A stretch of 64,000 nucleotides of DNA from an uncultured bacterium (GTDB lineage: Bacteria; Cyanobacteriota; Vampirovibrionia; Gastranaerophilales; Gastranaerophilaceae): positions 1-64,000 of the forward strand of contig CASEYP010000031.1 in the NCBI GenBank assembly GCA_949292185.1, written 5' to 3'. Each line of letters begins with the position of its first letter. Position 1 is the stretch's first letter. The position numbers were made by a program, and so were the translations under genes. This document shows positions 34,612-42,712 of the stretch, in pieces. A model generated the notes under the pieces. That model was not told the origin of the DNA and did no database searches. It worked only from the letters and a program-made list of their open reading frames with translations.

Positions 34612-35973
34612 TTAAGCTGCAGGTTTACTATACAATTTTGACACATCCAAATTTACCCTATGCTGAGATTGCGTCCATATTGTATTTTTAAAATCTAAAA
34701 TATATTTTGGACTTATATTTAATCTTGCAAAAACTCCCTGATGATACAAATCAATAAGCTTATCAACATATTGTTGACAATATACTGGCGTCATCGGTCT
34801 GCGTTTCATTTGTTGAACAAATGGAATACTTTTTCTTAAAGAATTTTCTCTTGTAGTTGCTCCGCCAAAATTTGCCATAATATCAAGCCCGCCTTCTGAA
34901 CGAGGCAAAATATGTTCAACTGATGCTAACGATGGCCAAATAAGTCTATATCCTATCTTATCAACAGGCTCTGATGCAACTTTGACAATATAAGCAGATG
35001 TACTTTCTTGAGATGTTGGAAGTTTTTGAGCAACTGTCAATAAATTTTCTTGCAAATTCTTATCAGGCAAATCCTCTATCAATCTTGCAAAATCATATAT
35101 AAAAGATTTTCTGTTAAATGGTACAACGATTTTATCCATTGCCAACCTTGATTTTGATATTGAAATCAATTGATTTAACTGCTCATTATTTTTCAATACT
35201 GATTTTCTAAGAATTAAATCCATAAAATCTACAACCTTTTTTTGATCGGCAATCGTCCTTTGATTAGTTGTATTATGTAAACGCTTAGATTCTTTTATAA
35301 GTTTATTCATTACTTTTTTAGATTTTGTATCTTGACCATTTTGAATATCATCTTTTATTTTTGCCAATTTATACTTAAATTCATAAGATGAAAACGGAAT
35401 TGCGATAGGTTTATCGTTTAATTTTTTATCAGTTTCTTCCATAAACATCTTAAACCTGTACTTATATTTATCAGGTAGCTGTTGCGCAACTTCAGTTAAC
35501 TCATGAAATATTGCAGCTTGTTTTTTACGCAAACGTCTTTTGAAAACTGGCTCAACATCTTGTAAGATTTCTTTTATATTTTTATCTGGAAAAACTGCAG
35601 CCCTATCTCGTATAACATCAAGAACTTTTGCTTCCATTCCTATAAAACTTGTTTTATGAGGCTCCAAAATCTCCAACACTTGACTTGCAGGACGTGAAAA
35701 AACTCTATTTTTCATCCATCGGGTCAACATTTTTGGATCAATCATTGGAATTCCGCTATACATACAAGGAAGTTTATAGGCAAATAACATTCTTAATTTT
35801 GAAGAATTTTGAATTCCTGTAAATTCAATAGGATAATAGCACGGCATGCTTTTTAAATCAGAACCACCTTGAGATAAAATATTTTGCAGCATAACATTAT
35901 CTCCCATATTATAATTTTGAAGATATGCATTATAACTATTAAAATTATTTGATGTAATTGCAGGAACTCTCAA
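34612..35973 (-). CDS. HNH-like lineage-specific protein, paralogue A
   Basis: The protein has 453 residues. The N-terminal ~45 residues are low complexity and end in the signature IEFTGIQNSSKLRMLFAYK, which aligns with VTFTSVPNSEVLKRLLAYK of the next gene. A long helical middle (about 80-330) is shared by both. Near residues 360-395 lies an HNH-like motif, EHILPRSEGG...NFGG...ENS, with the EH pair, an Asn and a second Asn in HNH order, but without zinc cysteines. A nuclease is possible, but many proteins with this motif are degenerate. Function unknown. It is 18 bases from its paralogue, likely the same transcript. Confidence 0.7.
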   Translation of the reverse strand: MRVPAITSNNFNSYNAYLQNYNMGDNVMLQNILSQGGSDLKSMPCYYPIEFTGIQNSSKLRMLFAYKLPCMYSGIPMIDPKMLTRWMKNRVFSRPASQVLEILEPHKTSFIGMEAKVLDVIRDRAAVFPDKNIKEILQDVEPVFKRRLRKKQAAIFHELTEVAQQLPDKYKYRFKMFMEETDKKLNDKPIAIPFSSYEFKYKLAKIKDDIQNGQDTKSKKVMNKLIKESKRLHNTTNQRTIADQKKVVDFMDLILRKSVLKNNEQLNQLISISKSRLAMDKIVVPFNRKSFIYDFARLIEDLPDKNLQENLLTVAQKLPTSQESTSAYIVKVASEPVDKIGYRLIWPSLASVEHILPRSEGGLDIMANFGGATTRENSLRKSIPFVQQMKRRPMTPVYCQQYVDKLIDLYHQGVFARLNISPKYILDFKNTIWTQSQHRVNLDVSKLYSKPAA

Positions 35974-35990
35974 ATATTTTCAACTCCCTA

Positions 35991-37358
35991 TTAATATTTT
36001 AACTTACTTATGTCAAGATTTAAAGGGTTTTCTTTTGGTGAAAGTTTATGTATTTTACTAGCAAAAGTATTGATATATGAAGTAGTTAAACCAATTTTAC
36101 TAAAAATGCCGGCATTCGCCAATTCTATAAGTCTATCAACCTGTCTTTGACAATAAACGGCTATTTGTGGGTTTTTCTTTAAAAATTCTTTAAAATCCAT
36201 ATGTGCTTTTACTGAATTCATATATGCTGACGCTAATCCATAATTAAACAAATCATCCGCTCCGCCTTTTTTAGCTGCAACCAAATGATCAGCCGTACCT
36301 AATGAACCTAACAACAAATCATAACCAATCTGTTCAGATGACCTATCTGCTGATTTCATTATAAAGGCTGATAAGTTTTCTTTTGATGTTGGCAATTGAA
36401 TTGCAGTTTGAACCATTCTATGTGCAAGCTTTTTATCCTGTAATTTATCAGTTATTTTTTTCAAATCATATATAAATGATTTTCTATTAAATTTTATATT
36501 TGTCGGAATTCCAAAGATTTGAGATTTGGAAGTCATTATAAGATCTCGTAAATCTTTATTATCAGACAGACTTGAACCATCTATGTATATTGAAAGATCT
36601 GAAAGCATAGCCTTCAATCTGCGTTCATACTTTTTCTTTGAAAAACTTGGACTTTGAATTCTTTCTTTACTATAAACTGGTAAAGAATTGACTCTAGTCA
36701 TTATTTTTTTCATGGTATATGGATCTTTACCCTTATTAGTTTTATTAATTCTTTCTTGTATTCTGCCTAATTTATATTTAAATTCTCTTAAACTAAAAGG
36801 TTTTATTACCGGATTATTTAATAATTTATGATTTGTAATTACATATAAATTATCAAATTCCTTTCTCAAATCTTCTGGCATACTTTTAGATAAAATATTT
36901 AATTCTTCAAAAATTGGCATCTGAAGTTGCAAAAGTTTTTTATTATGTTCAGGAACAAGTTTATGAATTACCTCATCTAATTTTGCTTTAGGTTTGCGTC
37001 GAGCAATATTACATAAAATATCAAAAACCTTTTTTTCTACAGGAAATAAAGATTTTTCATGAGGTTTTAAAACTCTGCAAATTGTTCTTATGGGTTTTGT
37101 AAACAACCTGTTTCGCATAACTTTTTGAACAAACCTTGGATCCAGTAAAATTCTATCTGAATACATATCAGGAATTTTATATGCTAATAGTCTTTTCAAA
37201 ACTTCTGAATTCGGGACAGAAGTAAATGTTACCGTATCACAAGCAAATACTTTAGAAGATTGAAAAGTATTTTTTGCAAAAGAATACCTGCTAGCCTGAA
37301 CCTTATTATTATTTGTTCTGGGGTTAAAATTTATGAAACTTACAGGTAAAATATTCAT
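35991..37358 (-). CDS. HNH-like lineage-specific protein, paralogue B
   Basis: The protein has 455 residues, alignable with the downstream paralogue over nearly the whole length (for example LAYKIPDMYSDRILLDPR, FSLREFKYKLGRIQERI, FNRKSFIYDLKKITDKL). The C-terminal HNH-like segment reads DHLVAAKKGGADDLFNYGLAS...NSV. D-H and the Asn residues remain, but spacing and flanking residues are less like an active HNH. This may be a degenerating or specialised copy. The conserved C-terminal VYCQRQVDRLIELANAGIF is shared with paralogue A (VYCQQYVDKLIDLYHQGVF). No signal peptide is evident. Confidence 0.7.
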   Translation of the reverse strand: MNILPVSFINFNPRTNNNKVQASRYSFAKNTFQSSKVFACDTVTFTSVPNSEVLKRLLAYKIPDMYSDRILLDPRFVQKVMRNRLFTKPIRTICRVLKPHEKSLFPVEKKVFDILCNIARRKPKAKLDEVIHKLVPEHNKKLLQLQMPIFEELNILSKSMPEDLRKEFDNLYVITNHKLLNNPVIKPFSLREFKYKLGRIQERINKTNKGKDPYTMKKIMTRVNSLPVYSKERIQSPSFSKKKYERRLKAMLSDLSIYIDGSSLSDNKDLRDLIMTSKSQIFGIPTNIKFNRKSFIYDLKKITDKLQDKKLAHRMVQTAIQLPTSKENLSAFIMKSADRSSEQIGYDLLLGSLGTADHLVAAKKGGADDLFNYGLASAYMNSVKAHMDFKEFLKKNPQIAVYCQRQVDRLIELANAGIFSKIGLTTSYINTFASKIHKLSPKENPLNLDISKLKY

Positions 37359-37411
37359 AACCTATAAATACATCTTAAACAAAAATTTTGCTAGTATGTA
37401 ACAGAAAATTA

Positions 37412-38548
37412 TTAATTATTATAATCAGGTTCAAAATATTTTAAAGCTGAACAGGTACCAAAATCATCTAATATTGCTTGATCCAACTCATCTGTTGTTA
37501 CAATTTTCCCGTTCACAAAATTTATACCTTTTGATGTGATTGTACCTTTTTCTTTATCTTTTTTAGTTTCTTTTGTTTTTATATCATCTTTTGATTTTGC
37601 CATGTGTTCTTTTGTTTTGGATTCTTCAGCTTCCAAAACATTTTCCAAATGCTTTCTATATTCCTTATTATAAGCATTTCTTGATATATCATTCATAACA
37701 ATCGCAACATACTGCTGAGTAACAGAATTTTCATCAAGCGCAGTAATTAAAGTAGTTGCTTTATCTATTTCTTCGTAAGCTTCTTTATAATGTCCAAGTT
37801 TTCGCAATAGCACGGCCAAATTGTAATGCGCTTCATAATTTGTTGGAACTAAACTTATAGCTTTACAATAACATCTGCCTGCTTCATCATAATTACCTGC
37901 AGCATGATATGCCAATCCTAAATTAAATTGTGCATCATAACTATTTGGATTTATTTCAATAGATTTTTTATATGCTTTAATTGCCTTAACCAAATACTTT
38001 CTTTGTTTTTCCCAATCAGCAGAAGAATATAAAGACTTTAATCTATAAGTTACACCAATATTATAATAAGCTATAGCTTTATTTTCCTTGTAACTAATCG
38101 TATTATCATAAACATAAGGAATACTTACTAAATGTCTTTTAGTTTTTATAATCTGGTTATATTGCTTTAATGCAGAATCAAAATCACCTAACTTTTCTGA
38201 AGCTATAATTCCATAATTCATTCTTGCAATCATCATTCTCGGATTATGCTTAAAGGCTTGCTCATACGCATTTAATGCTGAATAATAATCTTCATAAGCG
38301 ACATATAAATTCCCTAAATTATACCAAGCGCCATAGTGATCAGGGTATAGACTCAAACCTTTATTGTAATATTTAATCGCCATAGGCATTTTATAATTTT
38401 GATATGCTTTATCCCCTTTATACACATAATACATTCCACGAACTTTATTTACCTGACGTATAGTAAACTGTTGGTTAAAATACGCAGCAACACATATTGC
38501 CGCCAAAACCAATAATGCAAATATTGCTGATAATAATTTTCTTAACAT
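37412..38548 (-). CDS. membrane-anchored tetratricopeptide-repeat protein
   Basis: The protein has 378 residues. One N-terminal membrane helix (about 7-25) is followed by canonical 34-residue TPR units from about 42 to 265 (YPDHYGAWYNLGNLYVAYEDYYSALNAYEQAFKHNP, NPNSYDAQFNLGLAYHAAGNYDEAGRCYCKAI, VPTNYEAHYNLAVLLRKLGHYKEAYEEIDKA). The C-terminal tail is Lys/Glu-rich with KDDIKTKETKKDKE and ends in an unrelated segment. It is an extracytoplasmic or cytoplasmic scaffold; its partner is unknown. It precedes the two HNH-like genes on the same strand. Confidence 0.83.
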   Translation of the reverse strand: MLRKLLSAIFALLVLAAICVAAYFNQQFTIRQVNKVRGMYYVYKGDKAYQNYKMPMAIKYYNKGLSLYPDHYGAWYNLGNLYVAYEDYYSALNAYEQAFKHNPRMMIARMNYGIIASEKLGDFDSALKQYNQIIKTKRHLVSIPYVYDNTISYKENKAIAYYNIGVTYRLKSLYSSADWEKQRKYLVKAIKAYKKSIEINPNSYDAQFNLGLAYHAAGNYDEAGRCYCKAISLVPTNYEAHYNLAVLLRKLGHYKEAYEEIDKATTLITALDENSVTQQYVAIVMNDISRNAYNKEYRKHLENVLEAEESKTKEHMAKSKDDIKTKETKKDKEKGTITSKGINFVNGKIVTTDELDQAILDDFGTCSALKYFEPDYNN

Positions 38549-38644
38549 ACTTATAAAAGTTTACCTATACTTATACATATTTAATAATAAATAAAATTTC
38601 AGCTATCTACATCAACTAAACAATGTAATGAAATAAAATAAAAA

Positions 38645-38661
38645 TGTAACAATATGTTACA
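38645..38661. promoter_or_regulatory. 17-base palindrome upstream of a lineage-specific gene
   Basis: TGTAAC-AATAT-GTTACA is a perfect inverted repeat about 90 bases before the gene at 38749 and equally close to the divergent TPR gene (start 38548). Its size and symmetry fit a dimeric repressor operator; the regulator is unknown. Confidence 0.45.
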
Positions 38662-38748
38662 CAAATTCTCTAACTAGCAATTTTGAGCACAAATAATTTT
38701 TTATATAAGTAAGGTAGGTTAAAAGGTTAATATTTTTTGGAGGTTAGT

Positions 38749-39582
38749 ATGGCTAACGAGATTAACAACACTGTTGCATTTTCTCCAATGGGGAATTTCC
38801 AGTACAATCCATACATCTACGATGATTTAGATATGGATATGAGTACATATCCAATGGCTGGATTTGGCGGAAGTATCTTTGGCGGGGGTTTTGCTGCTCC
38901 GGGACTCGGATTTGTTGGTGGTAACGGTAACTATTTTGATAATATGAAAGAATACCAAAAATTCTATATTGATTACAATATAGATCAACAAAAAATGCAA
39001 AGAAATGCCGACCTAAAAATTAATGCATCAGTAGAAGGAATTAAAGAAGCCGCTGAACTTCTAAAAGATAAAGTTGTAAATAATGAACAAGATCAAATTC
39101 CTGGAGCCTTCAAAAGATATGTAGAAAGTGTAAGAGCAGCTTACGGATCTGGAACAGAACATGAAATTACAAGTCGAGCTTTGACATTATATACAACAAT
39201 GAATAATGGTAAATCTTTGTTTGAAGACTTAAGAGAATACGGACACGGCTCAGCTACTCAAGGATTTATCAACGCATTATCATTTGGTACTTACAATAGA
39301 TTATCCGCAGAAGATAATATTTCAGAAATAAGTGGTTCTCCTGTAGGTACTGGTGAAAAAGCTAAACATAATCTTGGTAGATTAGCAGGTGCAACAACTG
39401 TAGGTTTAGGCGCAGCCGGACTTACAAAATTATTAACAAAAGGTTCTAAACAGGTAGCACAAACTTCTGCAAAAGGTTTAGGCAAATACCTAAAATTTGG
39501 TAAAAAAGCAGGTATTGTAGGCTTAATTGTAGGCGGTACTGCAGCTTTATTATCATTCATCACAGGAAAAGCATCAACTTAA
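38749..39582 (+). CDS. lineage-specific protein with glycine-rich start and hydrophobic tail
   Basis: The protein has 277 residues from the ATG at 38749, chosen because GGAGG lies 6 bases upstream. The N-terminal ~60 residues are Gly/Met/Tyr-rich (MAGFGGSIFGGGFAAPGLGFVGGNG). A helical middle with KINASVEGIKEAAELLKDKV follows, and the C-terminal ~70 residues are Gly/Ala/Lys-rich with a hydrophobic stretch (GIVGLIVGGTAALLSFITG) that could insert in a membrane. No family was recognised. A strong ribosome site suggests abundant expression. It is followed by a hairpin terminator at 39619. Confidence 0.65.
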   Translation: MANEINNTVAFSPMGNFQYNPYIYDDLDMDMSTYPMAGFGGSIFGGGFAAPGLGFVGGNGNYFDNMKEYQKFYIDYNIDQQKMQRNADLKINASVEGIKEAAELLKDKVVNNEQDQIPGAFKRYVESVRAAYGSGTEHEITSRALTLYTTMNNGKSLFEDLREYGHGSATQGFINALSFGTYNRLSAEDNISEISGSPVGTGEKAKHNLGRLAGATTVGLGAAGLTKLLTKGSKQVAQTSAKGLGKYLKFGKKAGIVGLIVGGTAALLSFITGKAST

Positions 39583-39618
39583 AATATAAATAAGAAAATG
39601 TGTGAAGTGTAAGATTTT

Positions 39619-39640
39619 TGAGCCGGCATTAGCCGGCTCA
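39619..39640 (+). terminator. GC-rich hairpin after the lineage-specific gene
   Basis: TGAGCCGGC and GCCGGCTCA form a 9-bp stem with a 4-base loop, the most GC-rich feature in the area. It is followed only by AAATTTTG, so termination strength is uncertain. Confidence 0.55.
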
Positions 39641-39651
39641 AAATTTTGTAT

Positions 39652-39707
39652 AAAAAAATTCCTGCTAAAAGGAGTAATAGCAGGAACTAGTTCAGTAAAA
39701 GAGACAT
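39652..39707 (-). ncRNA. candidate small RNA with its own promoter and terminator
   Basis: On the minus strand, -35 TTGACG (39743-39738) and -10-like TAATAT (39719-39714) are 18 bases apart. A transcript from about 39707 would end at a hairpin TTCCTGCTA/TAGCAGGAA (39686-39659) followed by TTTTTTT (39658-39652), about 55 bases long. No open frame is inside. No minus-strand gene lies upstream to use this terminator. Match to a known RNA family was not recognised. Confidence 0.4.
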
Positions 39708-39788
39708 CTGATAATATTATGTTTACATTTAAAATTTCGTCAAATTTTTTTGATGGAAATTTTAAATATTTTAGTCTATAATCTTGTT

Positions 39789-40409
39789 ATGAAAAAAATA
39801 CTTACATTACTAATAATTTCAACTATATTTCTTGGCACTTCAGCTAATGCTGAACCTATAAAATTACCTTGGAAAAAAGAAGTTCAACAGACAACAGTTG
39901 ATCCTGTTTCTGAACAAGCAAAAGCTTTTTATGCTCAAAATGAAATTGATGAAGCTCTAAAACTTCTTCAAGGTAAATCTGAAGAATCAAGATCAGCTGA
40001 AGATTGGCTACTTATTGGAAATATTCTGCAAGATAAAGATAAAATTGATGAAGCTATTTATATGTTCAAAAGATCTATCGAAAAAGATCCAAAATTTTAT
40101 AAAGCTCATTACAATTTAGGTTATATATACCTAATTCAAGATAAGCCTAATATGGCACTTGCAGAATTTAAACAAACCGTAAAATATAAAGATGATTTTG
40201 CATATGGATATTACAATATGGCTTGTGCATATCTAAAACTAAAACAATATCGCAATGCAAGATATAATTTCTTTAGAGCAATGGACTTAAAAGGTAATGA
40301 TCCAAATATTTATTACAATCTTGCCTATACTTTTAAAATGCTCAATAAAGAAAAACAATCAAAGATTTATTTAGACATATACAACAAAATGATAGAAAGT
40401 AAATACTAA
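39789..40409 (+). CDS. secreted tetratricopeptide-repeat protein
   Basis: The protein has 206 residues from the ATG at 39789, chosen because it begins a good signal peptide (MKKILTLLIISTIFLGTSANA); the frame is open upstream to a TTG. TPR units run from about residue 45 to 195 (AEDWLLIGNILQDKDKIDEAIYMFKRSIEKDPKFY, KAHYNLGYIYLIQDKPNMALAEFKQTVK). It is likely a periplasmic scaffold. A TATAAT hexamer ends 6 bases before the ATG, so the message may be leaderless. The HAD hydrolase gene starts one base after the stop region, suggesting cotranscription. Confidence 0.82.
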   Translation: MKKILTLLIISTIFLGTSANAEPIKLPWKKEVQQTTVDPVSEQAKAFYAQNEIDEALKLLQGKSEESRSAEDWLLIGNILQDKDKIDEAIYMFKRSIEKDPKFYKAHYNLGYIYLIQDKPNMALAEFKQTVKYKDDFAYGYYNMACAYLKLKQYRNARYNFFRAMDLKGNDPNIYYNLAYTFKMLNKEKQSKIYLDIYNKMIESKY

Positions 40410-40410
40410 A

Positions 40411-41103
40411 ATGACAAAATACAGAGGCATTATTTTTGATTTCAACGGAACATTATATTGGGATTCAGCAAAGCATAAAGAAACTTGGAGAGAATACTCA
40501 AAAAAATTAAGAGGCACTCCATTTACTGATGAAGAAATGATAAAATATATGTTTGGTAGAACAAATGAACAAATCATAAAATATGCCATTGGTAAACAGC
40601 CAACCCCTGAAATGGTTGAAAAATACGGTCAAGAAAAAGAAGCCCTTTACCGCCAAATGTGCCTGGAAGATAAAGAAAACTTCCATTTAGCACAAGGTGT
40701 TGAAAGTTTCTTGGATTTTCTAAAAGAAAATAATATTCCAAGAACTATTGCAACTATGTCTGATAAAGTAAATGTAGATTTTTATATCGAACATTTTCAT
40801 CTTGAAAAATGGTTTGATATAGATAAAATTGTTTATTCAAATGGAATTATTCCGGGCAAACCTGCTCCTGATATTTATGAAATTGCAGCACAAAATCTTG
40901 AATTAAAACCTGAAGAATGTATTGTCGTAGAAGATGCACTATCTGGAATTGAAGCTGCAAGAGCTGCAGGCATTGGCAAAATTATTGCAATATGTTCAGA
41001 AGAATCACCTGAACTTTATAAATCAATTCCTGCTGTTGGCGGAATAATTAATAACTTTGATGAATTTGATAAAAATCTTTTTGCAAATAAAGTTACAGCA
41101 TAA
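40411..41103 (+). CDS. HAD-superfamily hydrolase, phosphoglucomutase-like subfamily
   Basis: The protein has 230 residues. HAD motifs: I is FDFNGT (D10 nucleophile; the usual second Asp is Asn12), II is ATMSDK (about 104-109), III is the Lys in PGKPAPD, and IV is VVEDALSGIEAA. The cap domain is the alpha-helical type of beta-phosphoglucomutase-like phosphatases. Replacing the second Asp of DxD by Asn removes the usual acid/base, so catalysis may be slow or altered, though DFNGT variants recur in anaerobes. The substrate is not known. No ribosome site is obvious; translation is probably coupled to the upstream TPR gene. Confidence 0.85.
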   Translation: MTKYRGIIFDFNGTLYWDSAKHKETWREYSKKLRGTPFTDEEMIKYMFGRTNEQIIKYAIGKQPTPEMVEKYGQEKEALYRQMCLEDKENFHLAQGVESFLDFLKENNIPRTIATMSDKVNVDFYIEHFHLEKWFDIDKIVYSNGIIPGKPAPDIYEIAAQNLELKPEECIVVEDALSGIEAARAAGIGKIIAICSEESPELYKSIPAVGGIINNFDEFDKNLFANKVTA

Positions 41104-41137
41104 TAATTTAACCTATAATTAAACTATTATGCTGTAA
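41093..41137. terminator. bidirectional terminator between convergent genes
   Basis: TTACAGCATAATA (41093-41105) pairs with TATTATGCTGTAA (41125-41137), a 13-bp stem spanning the end of the HAD gene. It is between convergent genes, with moderate T-rich tails. Confidence 0.6.
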
Positions 41138-41164
41138 TAAACTTTTAAAACTTAAGCTTTATAA

Positions 41165-42712
41165 TTACTTACTTTTTGCAGGTTTTCTAATAATTCTACC
41201 GCGTTCTTCAATTCTTTTTTGTTTATAGCCGTAGAACACATAGATTAACAATCCACCAAGCAGCCATAACATAAAATATACAGACGAAGTTTTTAAAGTT
41301 TTTAATGAAAACGCAATCAAAACTCCGCAAATTAATATACCCAAAATAGGGAACCAAGGACAGAACGGTACTTTGAATGGTCTAGGTCTGTTTGGTTCAG
41401 TTTTTCTCAAAATCAATACAGCTAAACAAATAATTACGAAAGAAGTAAATGTTCCGAAATTACATAAAGCAGCTGAAATATTCAAATCCATAAACAAACC
41501 GCAAACAATAACTACCAATCCTGAAATCCAAGTCATAACATGAGGTGTTCTATATTTTCTATGAATTAATCTCCAAGATTTTGGTAAAAATCTATCACGA
41601 CTTATTGCATATAAAATTCTTGTTGTACCTAACTGATAAATCAAAAGAACAGAAGTTAAAGCACACAATGCTCCTACAGAAATCAATCCTGCGAACCAAT
41701 CTTTACCAACATAACTCATAGCATGAGCAATAGGAGCCTGAATATCAATTCTTTCGATAGGAACAATTCCTGTCAAAACTAAAGCTACACAAACATACAA
41801 AATTGTACAAATAACTAAAGTTCCTAAAATCGCGATAGGCAAATCTCTTTGAGGATTTTCAGTTTCTTCAGCAGTAGTTGAAATAGCATCAAAACCAATA
41901 TATGCAAAGAATATTAAAAATGCTCCCATAATAATTCCTGAAGGATCAGATGGGAAAAACGGTGTCCAATGTTCAGGTTTTACATAAAAAGCACCTACTA
42001 CGATAAAGGATAAAATCATAAACATATTTACCCCAACCATAATACTTGCAACTCTTGTAGATTCCTTTACTCCTCTAATTAAAAGTAAAGTCAAAACCAA
42101 TACAATTGCAACCGCAGGTAAATTCACCGCAAATGGAATATGTCCGAATAAATAAGGAACTTTATCATGAATATCCCAATTATTATGAGCACACAATGCA
42201 CACATAGTCTTATAATCATATCTTAACCACAATGGGAAGTTTACAATGAAATCCGGAAGATATTGTTTAAAACCTTTTAAGAATTGAATAAAATATCCAG
42301 TCCAAGCACTTGCGACAGTAATATTACCAATCGCATATTCTAACATTAAAATCCAACCTACCATCCACGCCATAAATTCACCCATAGTCGCGTAAGTATA
42401 AGTATAAGCACTACCCGCAACAGGAATCATAGCAGCAATTTCCGAATAACATAAAGCAGAAAATACACAAGCAACAGCAGCCAATACCATAGATATAACA
42501 ATCGCAGGACCGGCCCCGGCACTTTCACTGCTACCAGTTATTGCAGTACCAATAATCGTAAATATACCAGTACCTACAACCGCACCTATTCCTATTACAA
42601 TAAGGTCAAATACGTTTAATGTTTTTTTTAATTCTGAACGCTTACTTGTATTAATAAGATCGTCCATGCTTTTTTTCTTAAATATATTTCGGCAAATATT
42701 TTTTAAATCCAT
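41165..42712 (-). CDS. APC-family amino-acid permease, copy 2
   Basis: The protein has 515 residues with about 12-14 membrane helices. The N-terminal LNVFDLIVIGIGAVVGTGIFTIIG block and the FFAYIGFDAISTTAEETENPQRDLPIAI motif are typical of the cationic amino-acid transporter/YfnA branch of the APC superfamily, which exchanges or imports amino acids across the inner membrane. The ATG immediately follows the stop of the upstream paralogue (TAG-ATG). The two share most blocks (for example RPRPFKVPFCPWFPILGI here, RPRPFKVPFSPVTPALGI there) and arose by duplication. Substrate not decided. Confidence 0.9.
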   Translation of the reverse strand: MDLKNICRNIFKKKSMDDLINTSKRSELKKTLNVFDLIVIGIGAVVGTGIFTIIGTAITGSSESAGAGPAIVISMVLAAVACVFSALCYSEIAAMIPVAGSAYTYTYATMGEFMAWMVGWILMLEYAIGNITVASAWTGYFIQFLKGFKQYLPDFIVNFPLWLRYDYKTMCALCAHNNWDIHDKVPYLFGHIPFAVNLPAVAIVLVLTLLLIRGVKESTRVASIMVGVNMFMILSFIVVGAFYVKPEHWTPFFPSDPSGIIMGAFLIFFAYIGFDAISTTAEETENPQRDLPIAILGTLVICTILYVCVALVLTGIVPIERIDIQAPIAHAMSYVGKDWFAGLISVGALCALTSVLLIYQLGTTRILYAISRDRFLPKSWRLIHRKYRTPHVMTWISGLVVIVCGLFMDLNISAALCNFGTFTSFVIICLAVLILRKTEPNRPRPFKVPFCPWFPILGILICGVLIAFSLKTLKTSSVYFMLWLLGGLLIYVFYGYKQKRIEERGRIIRKPAKSK

